64,000 nt of DNA from NCBI RefSeq assembly GCF_030440515.1, contig NZ_CP076543.1, positions 4,809,501 through 4,873,500 on the forward strand. Direction: 5' to 3'. The DNA comes from Streptomyces xanthophaeus (GTDB lineage Bacteria; Actinomycetota; Actinomycetes; Streptomycetales; Streptomycetaceae). The translations under genes and the position numbers were made by a program. Shown one piece after another: positions 32,186 through 40,943 of this stretch. The notes under the pieces were generated by a model. It saw only the letters and a program-made list of their open reading frames with translations, was not told where the DNA came from and did no database searches. The stretch's first letter is position 1. Every line of letters begins with the position of its first letter.

Positions 32186-33691
32186 CTAGCGCGAAACGGG
32201 TCCGCCCGTGCCCAGCCACCCCGCGAGCTTGCCGCCCCGGGCCACCGCCCGCAGCCGTGCCTCCGCCGCGTCCCGCACCGGATCCGTGGCCACCACCAGC
32301 AGCTCGTCCCCGCGCCGCAGCACGGTCGACGGCGCCGGTACGAAACTCTTCGCGTCCCGGACCACCAGCGTGACCGAGGCCCCCGGCGGCAGCCGCAGCT
32401 CGCTCACCTCCACGCCGTGCATCCGCGAGGCCGGCGGGATCGAGAAGGAGAGCAGGTGCCCGCGCAGCTTCTCCAGCGGCGCCGACTCGATCCCGAGGTC
32501 GAACGCGCCCTCGTCCCCGCTTCCCAGGTTCAGCTTGCGCGCGAGCCAGGGCAGGGTCGGGCCCTGCACCAGGGTGTAGACGACGACCAGCACGAAGACG
32601 ATGTTGAAGACCCGGTCGCTGCCCTCGATCCCGGACACCATCGGGATGGTCGCCAGGATGATGGGCACGGCCCCGCGCAGGCCCGCCCACGACATCAGCA
32701 CCTGCTCCTGCCAGGAGATCCGGAAGGGCAGCAGGCTGATGAAGACCTCCAGCGGCCGCGCCACCATCGTCAGCACCAGCCCGATGACCACGGCGGGCCA
32801 GAAGTCGCGGACCAGCTCGTGTGGGGTGACCAGCAGGCCCAGCAGCACGAACATGCCGATCTGGGCGATCCAGCCGAGCCCGTCGGCGAAGCCCCGGGTG
32901 GCAGGCCAGTGCGGAAGCTTCGCGTTCCCGAGCACCATCGCCGCCAGGTACACCGCGAGGAAGCCGGAGCCGTGCGCGATGGCGCCGGCCGCGTACGCCA
33001 CGATGGCGATGGCCATCACGGCGATCGGGTAGAGGCCGGAGGCGGGCAGCGCGACGTGCCGCAGCCCGTACGCGCCCAGGAAGCCCACGGTCAGGCCGAT
33101 CGCGGCGCCGATCGCCAGCTCCAGGGCGATCTTCCCGATCAGGACGTACCACTCGTCCACCGGGCCGACGGTCGAGAAGGCCACCACCAGGATGACGACG
33201 GGTGCGTCGTTGAAACCGGACTCGGCCTCCAGCACGCCGGTGATCCGGGCCGGCAGCGGCACCTTGCGCAGCACCGAGAAGACGGCCGCCGCGTCGGTCG
33301 AGGAGACGACCGCGCCGATCAGCAGGGCCTGGCGCCATTCCAGCCCGACCAGGTAATGCGCTCCCGCCGCCGTCACGCCCACGCTGATTGCGACGCCCAC
33401 CAGTGACAGCATGACCGCGGCCGGCAGGGCCGGCTTGATCTCTTTCCACTTGGTGCCCAGACCACCCTCGGCGAGGATCACGACGAGCGCGGCATAACCG
33501 ATGACCTGGGTCAGCTCGGCATTGTCGAATACGACGTTGCCGATGCCGTCCTGTCCTATCGCGATGCCTATGCCGAGGTAGATGAGCAGGCTGGGGAGGC
33601 CGCTGCGTGAAGAGATGCGTACCGCCGCCACGGCGACGAGCAGCACGAGCGAGCAGACCAGCAGAAGCTCATTGAGCGTGTGGACAGTCAG
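32186..33691 (-). CDS. Potassium/proton antiporter (CPA1/CvrA type) with TrkA-C-like domain
   Basis: Protein of about 501 residues. Thirteen or so membrane helices form a CPA exchanger core, with GLPSLLIYLGIGIAIGQDGIG, the ion-site STDAAAVFS and FNDAPVVILV. A cytoplasmic region (about 390-480) with SIPPASRMHGVEVSELRLPPGASVTLVVRDAK resembles the TrkA_C regulatory domain. It exchanges K+ (or Na+) for H+. The best start is CTG at 33691 (LTVHTLNELLLV), with GAGGAGGG seven bases upstream. The first conventional start, GTG 33646, would cut into helix 1 and lacks a ribosome site. Confidence 0.87.
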   Translation of the reverse strand: MTVHTLNELLLVCSLVLLVAVAAVRISSRSGLPSLLIYLGIGIAIGQDGIGNVVFDNAELTQVIGYAALVVILAEGGLGTKWKEIKPALPAAVMLSLVGVAISVGVTAAGAHYLVGLEWRQALLIGAVVSSTDAAAVFSVLRKVPLPARITGVLEAESGFNDAPVVILVVAFSTVGPVDEWYVLIGKIALELAIGAAIGLTVGFLGAYGLRHVALPASGLYPIAVMAIAIVAYAAGAIAHGSGFLAVYLAAMVLGNAKLPHWPATRGFADGLGWIAQIGMFVLLGLLVTPHELVRDFWPAVVIGLVLTMVARPLEVFISLLPFRISWQEQVLMSWAGLRGAVPIILATIPMVSGIEGSDRVFNIVFVLVVVYTLVQGPTLPWLARKLNLGSGDEGAFDLGIESAPLEKLRGHLLSFSIPPASRMHGVEVSELRLPPGASVTLVVRDAKSFVPAPSTVLRRGDELLVVATDPVRDAAEARLRAVARGGKLAGWLGTGGPVSR

Positions 33692-33924
33692 CGGGCGGCC
33701 CTCCTCAATGCGCCCGGCGGATCGATCCTCCCGGCGACAAGTTCGGCAAGTAGTTCGTTACCTTACCTAATCTTTGACGCGCCCTTTACGCGATAACCAC
33801 ATTGTGAAACGCCTGTTCCCCCCTGTCCTCAGCACCTCGACCCCTGGCGGATCAACGAAGGCGGTCGTGCGCCTATGGTTGCTCCCAGTACTCCCAGGAC
33901 CACCCTGCCCCTCTAAGGACAGCG

Positions 33925-36792
33925 ATGCCCGCCAACGAAACCGCTCCTCCCGTCAAGAAGAAGGGACGACGCGCCCGTCTGATCGTGCTCGTCCTGGTCC
34001 TGGCGCTCTTCGCGGGCCTCGGCTACGGGGCGTACTGGAGCGTGGACAGCGTGCGCGCCTCCTTCCCCCAGACGACCGGCTCCCTCAAGGTGCCGGGCCT
34101 GACCGGGACCGTCGACGTCAAGCGCGACGCCCACGGCATTCCGCAGCTCTACGCGGACAACGACGACGACCTCTTCCGCGCGCAGGGCTTCGTGCACGCG
34201 CAGGACCGGTTCTGGGAGATGGACGTACGACGTCACATGACGTCCGGCCGGCTCTCCGAGATGTTCGGTTCCGGACAGGTCGAGACCGACGCCTTCCTGC
34301 GCACGCTGGGCTGGCGCCAGGTCGCGCAGGAGGAGTTCGACAAGAAGCTCTCGCCCGAGACCAAGAAGTATCTCCAGGCCTACGCCGACGGGGTCAACGC
34401 GTACCTGAAGGGGAAGTCCGGCAAGGACCTCTCCGTCGAGCACGCCGCGCTCGAGCTCAGCGACGACTACAAGCCCGAGCAGTGGTCGCCGGTGGACTCG
34501 GTGGCCTGGCTCAAGGCGATGGCGTGGGACCTGCGCGGCAACATGCAGGACGAGATCGACCGCGCGCTGATGGCGACCAAGCTCTCGCAGGCGCAGATCG
34601 ACGAGCTCTACCCGCCGTACCCCTTCGACCGGAACAAGCCGATCGTCGAGGGCGGCAAGGTCGACGGCGGGAAGTACAGCCCGCAGGGCGTCGCCGCCGG
34701 CAACGGCTCGGGCACCGGTACCGGTACCGGTACCGGCTCGGGCAGCGGCAACGCCGCCGGAACCCAGACCTCGGCCGTCACGGGCCCGGTCGACGGCCCG
34801 GCCAACGGCCTGGCCGGCAACACCGCCGCCCAGGGCGCGACCGTGGGCCTGCGCACCCAGCTGACCTCCCTCGCCGACACCCTGGACAAGATCCCCGCGA
34901 TCCTCGGCCCCAACGGCAGCGGCATCGGCTCGAACTCCTGGGTCGTCTCCGGCAAGTACACGACCACCGGCAAGCCGCTGCTCGCGAACGACCCGCACCT
35001 GTCCCCGCAGCTGCCCTCGGTCTGGTACCAGATGGGCCTGCACTGCCGCGCGGTCTCGCCCCAGTGCCAGTACGACGTGGCCGGCTACACCTTCTCGGGC
35101 ATGCCCGGCGTGGTCATCGGCCACAACACCGACATCGCCTGGGGCATGACCAACCTCGGTGCCGACGTCACCGACCTCTACCTGGAGCAGGTCAAGCCCG
35201 AGGGCTACGTGTACGACGGCAGGGTGCTCCCCTTCGCCACCCGTGAAGAGGTCATCAAGGTCGCGGGCGGCGACAGCAAGAAGATCACCGTCCGCACGAC
35301 CAACAACGGCCCGCTCGTCTCCGACCGCAGCGAGGAGCTCGGCACCGTCGGCACCCGCGCCCCCGTCGCCAGCTCCGCCCCCGACCGCGGGGACGGCTAC
35401 GCCGTCGCCCTGCGCTGGACGGCGCTGGACCCGGGCAAGTCCATGGACGCGGTCTTCAAGCTCGACAAGGCCAAGACCTTCGACGACTTCCGCAAGGCGG
35501 CCGCCGACTTCGAGGTCCCGTCCCAGAACCTGATCTACGCCGACAACAAGGGCGCCAACGGCAACATCGGCTACCAGGCCCCGGGCCGCATCCCGGTGCG
35601 CGGCCAGCACGACGGCCGGATGCCCGCCCCGGGCTGGGACTCCAAGTACGCCTGGAAGGGCGGCAGGGACAGCAACGTCGGCTACATACAGCAGAACGAG
35701 ATGCCCTGGGACCTCAACCCGTCCCGCGGCTACATCGTCACCGCCAACCAGGCCGTCGTGGAGAGCGGGACGGGCGCGGGCAAGTACCCGTACGTGCTGA
35801 CCACCGACTGGGGCTACGGCGCCCGCAGCCAGCGGATCAACGACCTCATCGAGGCGAAGATCAAGGACGGCGGCCGGATCTCGACCGACGACATGCGCAC
35901 CATGCAGATGGACAACAGCAGCGAGATCGCCGCGCTGCTGACCCCGATGCTGGCGAAGATAGAGGTCTCGGACCCGGGCGTGCGCGCCGCGCAGAAGCTG
36001 CTGGACGGCTGGAACTACACGCAGGAGCCCGACTCGGCGGCCGCGGCCTACTTCAACGCGGTCTGGCGCAACATCCTCAAGCTCTCCTTCGGCGACAAGA
36101 TGCCCAAGGAGCTGCGGATCGAGGGCAGCTGCATGAACGTCCTCGGCAACGGCACCGGCCCGGCCGACGACCTCGCCAAGACGGTCCGCGAATGCGGCAC
36201 CCGCGGCTCCGACTCGGCGCAGCCCGACGGCGGCGACCGCTGGTTCGAGGTGGTCCGCCGCCTGGTCAAGGACGAGAAGTCGCCGTGGTGGACCTCGCCG
36301 CAGACCGTGACCCAGCCGGCGGCCACCACCCGCGACGAGCTCTTCGCCCGGGCCATGAGGGACGCCCGCTGGGAGCTGACCGCCAAGCTCGGCAAGGACC
36401 AGTCCACCTGGAGCTGGGGCCGGCTGCACCAGCTGACGCTGAAGAACCAGACGATCGGCACCGAGGGCCCCGGCTTCATGCAGTGGCTCCTCAACCGCGG
36501 CCCGTGGAACGTGGGCGGCGGCGAGGCCACGGTCAACGCCACCGGCTGGAACGCCTCCAGCGGGTACGGGGTCACGTGGGTGCCCTCGATGCGGATGGTC
36601 GTGAACCTCAACGACCTCGACAAGTCGCGCTGGATCAACCTGACGGGTGCCTCGGGGCACGCGTACAACGCGCACTACACGGACCAGACGACGATGTGGG
36701 CCAAGGGCGAGCTGCTGGAGTGGCCCTTCGGCAAGGACGCCGTCGAGAAGGCCACGGTCGACACCCTGACCCTCAAGCCCGAGGGTTCGTAA
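33925..36792 (+). CDS. Penicillin acylase family N-terminal nucleophile hydrolase
   Basis: Protein of 955 residues. One N-terminal membrane anchor (RLIVLVLVLALFAGLGYGAYW) is followed by an alpha-chain domain (VDVKRDAHGIPQLYADND...RAQGFVHAQDRFWEMD) and a Gly/Thr-rich spacer (about 258-306). Then comes GSNSWVV with Ser336 as the predicted new N-terminal nucleophile after self-cleavage, and the long beta chain. This Ntn fold cleaves amide bonds of penicillin- or acyl-homoserine-lactone-like substrates. The DNA at about 34710-34740 is a GGTACC-type hexamer repeat encoding the Gly-Thr run. ATG 33925 has AAGGAC upstream. The natural substrate is not known. Confidence 0.93.
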   Translation: MPANETAPPVKKKGRRARLIVLVLVLALFAGLGYGAYWSVDSVRASFPQTTGSLKVPGLTGTVDVKRDAHGIPQLYADNDDDLFRAQGFVHAQDRFWEMDVRRHMTSGRLSEMFGSGQVETDAFLRTLGWRQVAQEEFDKKLSPETKKYLQAYADGVNAYLKGKSGKDLSVEHAALELSDDYKPEQWSPVDSVAWLKAMAWDLRGNMQDEIDRALMATKLSQAQIDELYPPYPFDRNKPIVEGGKVDGGKYSPQGVAAGNGSGTGTGTGTGSGSGNAAGTQTSAVTGPVDGPANGLAGNTAAQGATVGLRTQLTSLADTLDKIPAILGPNGSGIGSNSWVVSGKYTTTGKPLLANDPHLSPQLPSVWYQMGLHCRAVSPQCQYDVAGYTFSGMPGVVIGHNTDIAWGMTNLGADVTDLYLEQVKPEGYVYDGRVLPFATREEVIKVAGGDSKKITVRTTNNGPLVSDRSEELGTVGTRAPVASSAPDRGDGYAVALRWTALDPGKSMDAVFKLDKAKTFDDFRKAAADFEVPSQNLIYADNKGANGNIGYQAPGRIPVRGQHDGRMPAPGWDSKYAWKGGRDSNVGYIQQNEMPWDLNPSRGYIVTANQAVVESGTGAGKYPYVLTTDWGYGARSQRINDLIEAKIKDGGRISTDDMRTMQMDNSSEIAALLTPMLAKIEVSDPGVRAAQKLLDGWNYTQEPDSAAAAYFNAVWRNILKLSFGDKMPKELRIEGSCMNVLGNGTGPADDLAKTVRECGTRGSDSAQPDGGDRWFEVVRRLVKDEKSPWWTSPQTVTQPAATTRDELFARAMRDARWELTAKLGKDQSTWSWGRLHQLTLKNQTIGTEGPGFMQWLLNRGPWNVGGGEATVNATGWNASSGYGVTWVPSMRMVVNLNDLDKSRWINLTGASGHAYNAHYTDQTTMWAKGELLEWPFGKDAVEKATVDTLTLKPEGS

Positions 36793-36815
36793 GGGTCAGG
36801 GCGCGGACCAGGTCG

Positions 36816-37430
36816 TCATGCACTGAAGCGGCGCACCCCTGACGGGGTGGCCACCGCCTGCACGGGGTGGTCGTGCGGTTCCTCCGGGACCCGCGCGACC
36901 ACCTCGTCGTCGTAGAGGAGCACGACGAGTGCGGGATGCGCCCCGGCGCGCTCCACGCGCTCCAGCACCCGGTCGTACGAGCCCCCGCCGCGACCGAGGC
37001 GCATGCCGCGGCCGTCCACGGCGAGCCCGGGCAGCAGCACGGCGTCGGCCCCGGTGATCGCGTCCGGTCCGAGTGCGGGGCCGGTCGGCTCCAGCAGCCG
37101 CATCTTGCCCGGGTGGGCGGCCTCGGCGAGTGTGTCCGGGCCTTCGTACGCCGCCCAGTCGAGGTCGTCGTCGGGCAGCAGCAGGGGGAGCAGCACCCGC
37201 TTGCCGGCCGCGCGCAGGGCGTCGAGGAGTTCCCGGGTACCGGGTTCGGTGCCGACGGAGACGTAGGCCGCCACCGTGCGGGCACCGGCCAGTTCGGGCA
37301 GTTCGAAGGAGCTGACGGCGAGTGCGGCGGCCGCCGTACGGCGGTTTTCGGGGGACAAGGCGCGGCGTGCGGCGAGCAGTTCCCGGCGCAGTTCGGCCTT
37401 GGCGGAGGCGGTGGGCTGGTTCTCTGCCAC
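36816..37430 (-). CDS. 5-formyltetrahydrofolate cyclo-ligase
   Basis: Protein of 204 residues, near family length. Motifs include KAELRRELLAARRALSP at the N-terminus, VAAYVSVGTEPGT for the substrate pocket, and the ATP/folate loop DGRGMRLGRGGGSYDRVLE (GxGGGYYDR-like). It turns 5-formyl-THF back into 5,10-methenyl-THF with ATP. GTG 37430 (VAENQPTASAK) was chosen because codons upstream to ATG 37463 are AT-rich and unlike coding sequence, although its ribosome site is distant. It is divergent from galU and convergent with the acylase gene, 23 bp apart. Confidence 0.9.
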   Translation of the reverse strand: MAENQPTASAKAELRRELLAARRALSPENRRTAAAALAVSSFELPELAGARTVAAYVSVGTEPGTRELLDALRAAGKRVLLPLLLPDDDLDWAAYEGPDTLAEAAHPGKMRLLEPTGPALGPDAITGADAVLLPGLAVDGRGMRLGRGGGSYDRVLERVERAGAHPALVVLLYDDEVVARVPEEPHDHPVQAVATPSGVRRFSA

Positions 37431-37525
37431 GAGGAAATCAAATATCCTTCCGAATCGGGGCATACCTGTATCTACCTGATGCGGTCCCGTCCGGCGTTCG
37501 ACGGAAGCCCACTATCGTTCGGGGC

Positions 37526-38428
37526 ATGACTATGTTGCACCCCGTGATCAAGAAGGCCGTGATTCCGGCCGCTGGCCTCGGCACCCGCTTCCTTCCGGCG
37601 ACCAAGGCGACCCCGAAGGAAATGCTCCCGGTTGTGGACAAGCCGGCCATCCAGTACGTGGTCGAGGAGGCCGTCGGGGCCGGGCTCGATGACGTTCTCA
37701 TGATCACTGGGCGTAACAAGCGTGCCCTGGAAGACCACTTCGACCGGAACTACGAGCTGGAGTCGGCCCTCATCGCCAAGGGCGACGACGACCGCCTGAA
37801 GAAGGTCCAGGAGTCCAGCGACCTGGCCACCATGCACTACGTCCGCCAGGGTGACCCGCGGGGCCTGGGCCACGCGGTGCTGTGCGCCGAGCCGCACGTC
37901 GGCCGCGAGCCCTTCGCCGTCCTGCTCGGTGACGACCTCATCGACCCGCGCGACCCGCTGCTGCGCCAGATGGCGGACATCTACGCCCGTACCGGCGGCA
38001 CCGTCATCGCGCTCATGGAGGTCGACCCGGCCAACGTCCACCTCTACGGCTGCGCCGCCGTCGAGGCCACGGACGAGGAGGACGTCGTCCGCATCACCGG
38101 CCTCGTCGAGAAGCCGGACCCCCAGGACGCCCCCAGCAACTACGCGGTCATCGGACGCTACGTCCTCAACCCCGCGATCTTCGACATACTGCGGGAGACC
38201 GAGCCGGGCCGCGGTGGGGAGATCCAGCTCACCGACGCCCTGCAGAAGCTGGCCGCCGACGAGACCGTCGGCGGTCCGGTGCACGGCGTGATCTTCCGGG
38301 GCCGTCGTTACGACACCGGGGACCGCGGCGACTACCTGCGGGCCATCGTCCGCCTCGCGTGCGAGCGTGAGGACCTGGGCCCCGAGTTCCGCACCTGGCT
38401 TCACCGTTACGTCACGGAGGAGATGTAG
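37526..38428 (+). CDS. galU: UTP-glucose-1-phosphate uridylyltransferase
   Basis: Protein of 300 residues with the nucleotidyltransferase signature AVIPAAGLGTRFLPATKATPKEMLPVVDKP, the sugar-binding QGDPRGLGHAVLCA and the EIQLTDALQ block. It makes UDP-glucose for glycans, trehalose and exopolysaccharide; it could feed the priming transferase of the polysaccharide operon in this window. The ATG at 37526 gives the usual MTMLHPVIKK start. It is the first of a run of genes toward glp and the molybdenum cofactor genes, and lies 4 bp from glp. Confidence 0.95.
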   Translation: MTMLHPVIKKAVIPAAGLGTRFLPATKATPKEMLPVVDKPAIQYVVEEAVGAGLDDVLMITGRNKRALEDHFDRNYELESALIAKGDDDRLKKVQESSDLATMHYVRQGDPRGLGHAVLCAEPHVGREPFAVLLGDDLIDPRDPLLRQMADIYARTGGTVIALMEVDPANVHLYGCAAVEATDEEDVVRITGLVEKPDPQDAPSNYAVIGRYVLNPAIFDILRETEPGRGGEIQLTDALQKLAADETVGGPVHGVIFRGRRYDTGDRGDYLRAIVRLACEREDLGPEFRTWLHRYVTEEM

Positions 38429-38432
38429 CACC

Positions 38433-39782
38433 TTGAGCAGTTCCGCACCGCAGGACACCGGCCACCGTCTGTGGTCCGTGGACGAGCACCTCGCGGACGT
38501 CCTCTCGGCCGTCCGGCCGCTGGAGCCCATCGAGCTCCAACTGCTGGACGCCCAGGGCTGTGTCCTGGTCGAGGACGTGACCGTGCCCGTCGCCCTCCCG
38601 CCCTTCGACAACAGCTCCATGGACGGCTACGCCGTCCGAACGGCCGACGTCCAGGGTGCGAGCGAGGAGTTCCCCGCGGTGCTCACCGTCGTCGGGGACG
38701 TCGCGGCGGGCAGCGGTGAGCTGCCCACCGTGGGCCCCGGCGAGGCTGCCCGGATCATGACCGGCGCCCCGCTGCCGCCCGGCGCGGAAGCCGTCGTACC
38801 GGTCGAGTGGACCGACGGCGGCACGGGCGGCGGCGCGGCCGCCGGGATGACCCCGGCCAGCGCCGCCCCCGAACACGCGGGCGGCGAGGTACGGGTGCAC
38901 CGCGCCGCCGAGGCACGGGCGCACGTCCGCGCCCGCGGCAGCGACGTACAGGCCGGTGACCTGGCCCTCGCGGCCGGCACCGTCCTCGGGCCGCCGCAGA
39001 TCGCCCTGCTGGCCGCCATCGGGCGCGGCACCGTACGGGTGCGGCCGCGCCCCCGCGTGGTGGTCCTGTCCACCGGCAGCGAGCTCGTCCAGCCCGGCGA
39101 GGCGCTCACGGCGGGCACCATCTACGACTCCAACAGCTTCGCGCTGGCCGCGGCCGCGCGGGACGCCGGAGCCATCGCCTACCGGGTCGGCGCCGTCGCC
39201 GACGACGCCGACACCCTGCGCTCCACCATCGAGGACCAGCTGATCCGGGCCGACCTGCTGGTCACCACGGGCGGGGTCAGCGTCGGCGCGTACGACGTCG
39301 TCAAGGAGGCGCTGTCCTCGGTCGGGCAGTCCGACGAGGGCGCGGGGGAGGACGTCGACGGCGGCCGGATGGACTTCCGCAAGCTCGCCATGCAGCCCGG
39401 CAAGCCGCAGGGCTTCGGCACGATCGGACCGGACCACACCCCGCTGCTGGCGCTGCCCGGCAACCCGGTGTCCTCGTACGTCTCCTTCGAGCTGTTCGTG
39501 CGCCCCGCGATCCGCACCCTCATGGGGCTGCCGGAGTCCGAGGTCGGGCGGCCGAGCGTGCGAGCGGTGCTGAGCGCCGACAAGGCACTCGGCTCCCCGG
39601 CCGGCCGCCGCCAGTTCCTGCGCGGCAAGTACGACGCCGAGAGCGGCACCGTCAGCCCGGTCGGCGGATCGGGCTCCCACCTGATCGCCGCGCTGGCGCA
39701 CGCCGACTCCCTCATGGTCGTACCGGAGGACGTCACCTCGGTGGAGCCGGGGACCGAGCTGGAAGTGATCCTGCTCGGCTGA
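38433..39782 (+). CDS. glp: Gephyrin-like molybdotransferase Glp (MoeA family)
   Basis: Protein of 449 residues. Conserved MoeA segments: FDNSSMDGYAV, RIMTGAPLPPGAEAVV, the TTGGVSVGAYDVVKEAL nucleotide loop, MQPGKPQGFG and LPGNPVSSYVSFELF. It inserts molybdate into MPT-AMP to form Moco. In corynebacteria the copy beside glpR instead partners with GlpR and FtsZ in division, and this copy is followed by rimJ and glpR. An inserted Gly/Ala stretch (about 125-150) is extra. TTG 38433 with GGAGGAG 10 bases upstream is the start. Either role is possible; catalytic motifs look intact. Confidence 0.9.
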   Translation: MSSSAPQDTGHRLWSVDEHLADVLSAVRPLEPIELQLLDAQGCVLVEDVTVPVALPPFDNSSMDGYAVRTADVQGASEEFPAVLTVVGDVAAGSGELPTVGPGEAARIMTGAPLPPGAEAVVPVEWTDGGTGGGAAAGMTPASAAPEHAGGEVRVHRAAEARAHVRARGSDVQAGDLALAAGTVLGPPQIALLAAIGRGTVRVRPRPRVVVLSTGSELVQPGEALTAGTIYDSNSFALAAAARDAGAIAYRVGAVADDADTLRSTIEDQLIRADLLVTTGGVSVGAYDVVKEALSSVGQSDEGAGEDVDGGRMDFRKLAMQPGKPQGFGTIGPDHTPLLALPGNPVSSYVSFELFVRPAIRTLMGLPESEVGRPSVRAVLSADKALGSPAGRRQFLRGKYDAESGTVSPVGGSGSHLIAALAHADSLMVVPEDVTSVEPGTELEVILLG

Positions 39783-39855
39783 AGTCGGGCCGGTGCGGGT
39801 AGCGTGTGTCGCACCACACAGGCTCCCCGGGAGCCCAGAGCGGAGCGGCGCAGCA

Positions 39856-40335
39856 ATGAGTACCGAAAGCAGGCTCACCCACATCGACGAGGCCGGCGCG
39901 GCCCGGATGGTCGACGTGTCCGGGAAGGACGTCACCACCCGGACGGCACGGGCCAGCGGACGCGTACTGGTCGCCCCGCGGGTGATCGAGCTGCTGCGCG
40001 GCGAGGGCGTCCCCAAGGGCGACGCCCTCGCGACCGCGCGCATCGCCGGGATCATGGGGGCGAAGAAGACCCCCGACCTGATCCCGCTGTGCCACCCGCT
40101 GGCCGTCTCGGGCGTGAAGGTGGACCTGCGGGTCACCGACGACGCCGTGGAGATCCTCGCCACCGTGAAGACGACCGACCGCACGGGCGTCGAGATGGAG
40201 GCGCTGACCGCGGTCGCGGTCGCCGGCCTCACCGTGATCGACATGGTGAAGGCGGTCGACAAGGGCGCGGTCATCACGGACGTCCGGGTGGAGGAGAAGA
40301 CCGGCGGCAAGTCCGGCGACTGGGCGCGCTCGTGA
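39856..40335 (+). CDS. moaC: Cyclic pyranopterin monophosphate synthase
   Basis: Protein of 159 residues of standard length. The family blocks are TRTARASGRVLV, AGIMGAKKTPDLIPLCHPL (active-site KKT and CHPL) and VKTTDRTGVEMEALTAVAVAGLTVIDMVKAVDK. MoaC forms cyclic pyranopterin monophosphate in molybdenum cofactor synthesis, acting on the MoaA product. ATG 39856 follows GAGCGGCGCAGCA. It lies downstream of glp and shares GTGA with mogA. Confidence 0.95.
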   Translation: MSTESRLTHIDEAGAARMVDVSGKDVTTRTARASGRVLVAPRVIELLRGEGVPKGDALATARIAGIMGAKKTPDLIPLCHPLAVSGVKVDLRVTDDAVEILATVKTTDRTGVEMEALTAVAVAGLTVIDMVKAVDKGAVITDVRVEEKTGGKSGDWARS

Positions 40336-40943
40336 ACGCCCCGCGCGGCGGCGAGGTCCACAGCCACACCCACACGCACGCCCATGGCACCGGCCACGGC
40401 CATGGTGTCGCCGCCGAGACGGCGGGCTCCCCGCAGTCGCTGGGCCGGGCCCTGGTCGTCACGGCCTCGAACCGGGCCTCGCAGGGCGTGTACGCGGACA
40501 AGGGCGGCCCGCTGCTGGCCGAGGCGCTGCAGGAGCTCGGCTTCACCGTGGACGGCCCGCAGGTCGTCCCGGACGGCGATCCCGTCGAGCAGGCGCTGCG
40601 CGAGGGCGTGGCCGCCGGGTACGACGTCATCCTGACCACCGGCGGCACCGGGATCTCGCCGACCGACCGCACCCCGGACGCCACCGCGCGGGTGCTGGAC
40701 TACGAGATCCCCGGCATCCCGCAGGCCATCCGCGCCGAAGGCCTGGCGAAGGTGCCGACCGCGGCCCTGTCGCGGGGCCTGGCGGGCGTGGCCGGGCGCA
40801 CCCTCATCGTCAACCTCCCCGGCTCGACGGGCGGGGTGCGCGACGGCCTCGCCGTCCTGGCCCGCGTCCTGCCGCACGCGGTGGACCAGATGCGGGGCGG
40901 CGACCACCCCAGACCGGCGGCACCCTCCGGGAGCACGAGCTGA
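40332..40943 (+). CDS. mogA: Molybdopterin adenylyltransferase (MogA/MoaB) with His-rich N-terminus
   Basis: Protein of 203 residues. The MogA/MoaB fold has LVVTASNRASQGVYADKGGPLL at the first strand, the substrate loop TTGGTGISPTDRTPDAT and NLPGSTGGVRDGLA. It adenylates molybdopterin before metal insertion by a MoeA/Glp protein. The first 30 residues contain HSHTHTHAHGTGHGHG, nine His in about 18 positions, absent from typical MogA and likely metal binding. The GTG start overlaps the moaC stop; the stop overlaps the rimJ start. Confidence 0.92.
   Translation: MNAPRGGEVHSHTHTHAHGTGHGHGVAAETAGSPQSLGRALVVTASNRASQGVYADKGGPLLAEALQELGFTVDGPQVVPDGDPVEQALREGVAAGYDVILTTGGTGISPTDRTPDATARVLDYEIPGIPQAIRAEGLAKVPTAALSRGLAGVAGRTLIVNLPGSTGGVRDGLAVLARVLPHAVDQMRGGDHPRPAAPSGSTS

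Noticed and set aside
33751-33771. Iron-box-like TTACCTTACCTAA near the antiporter and acylase genes
   Set aside because: Only the right half of a DmdR-type box is present; the left half does not match.
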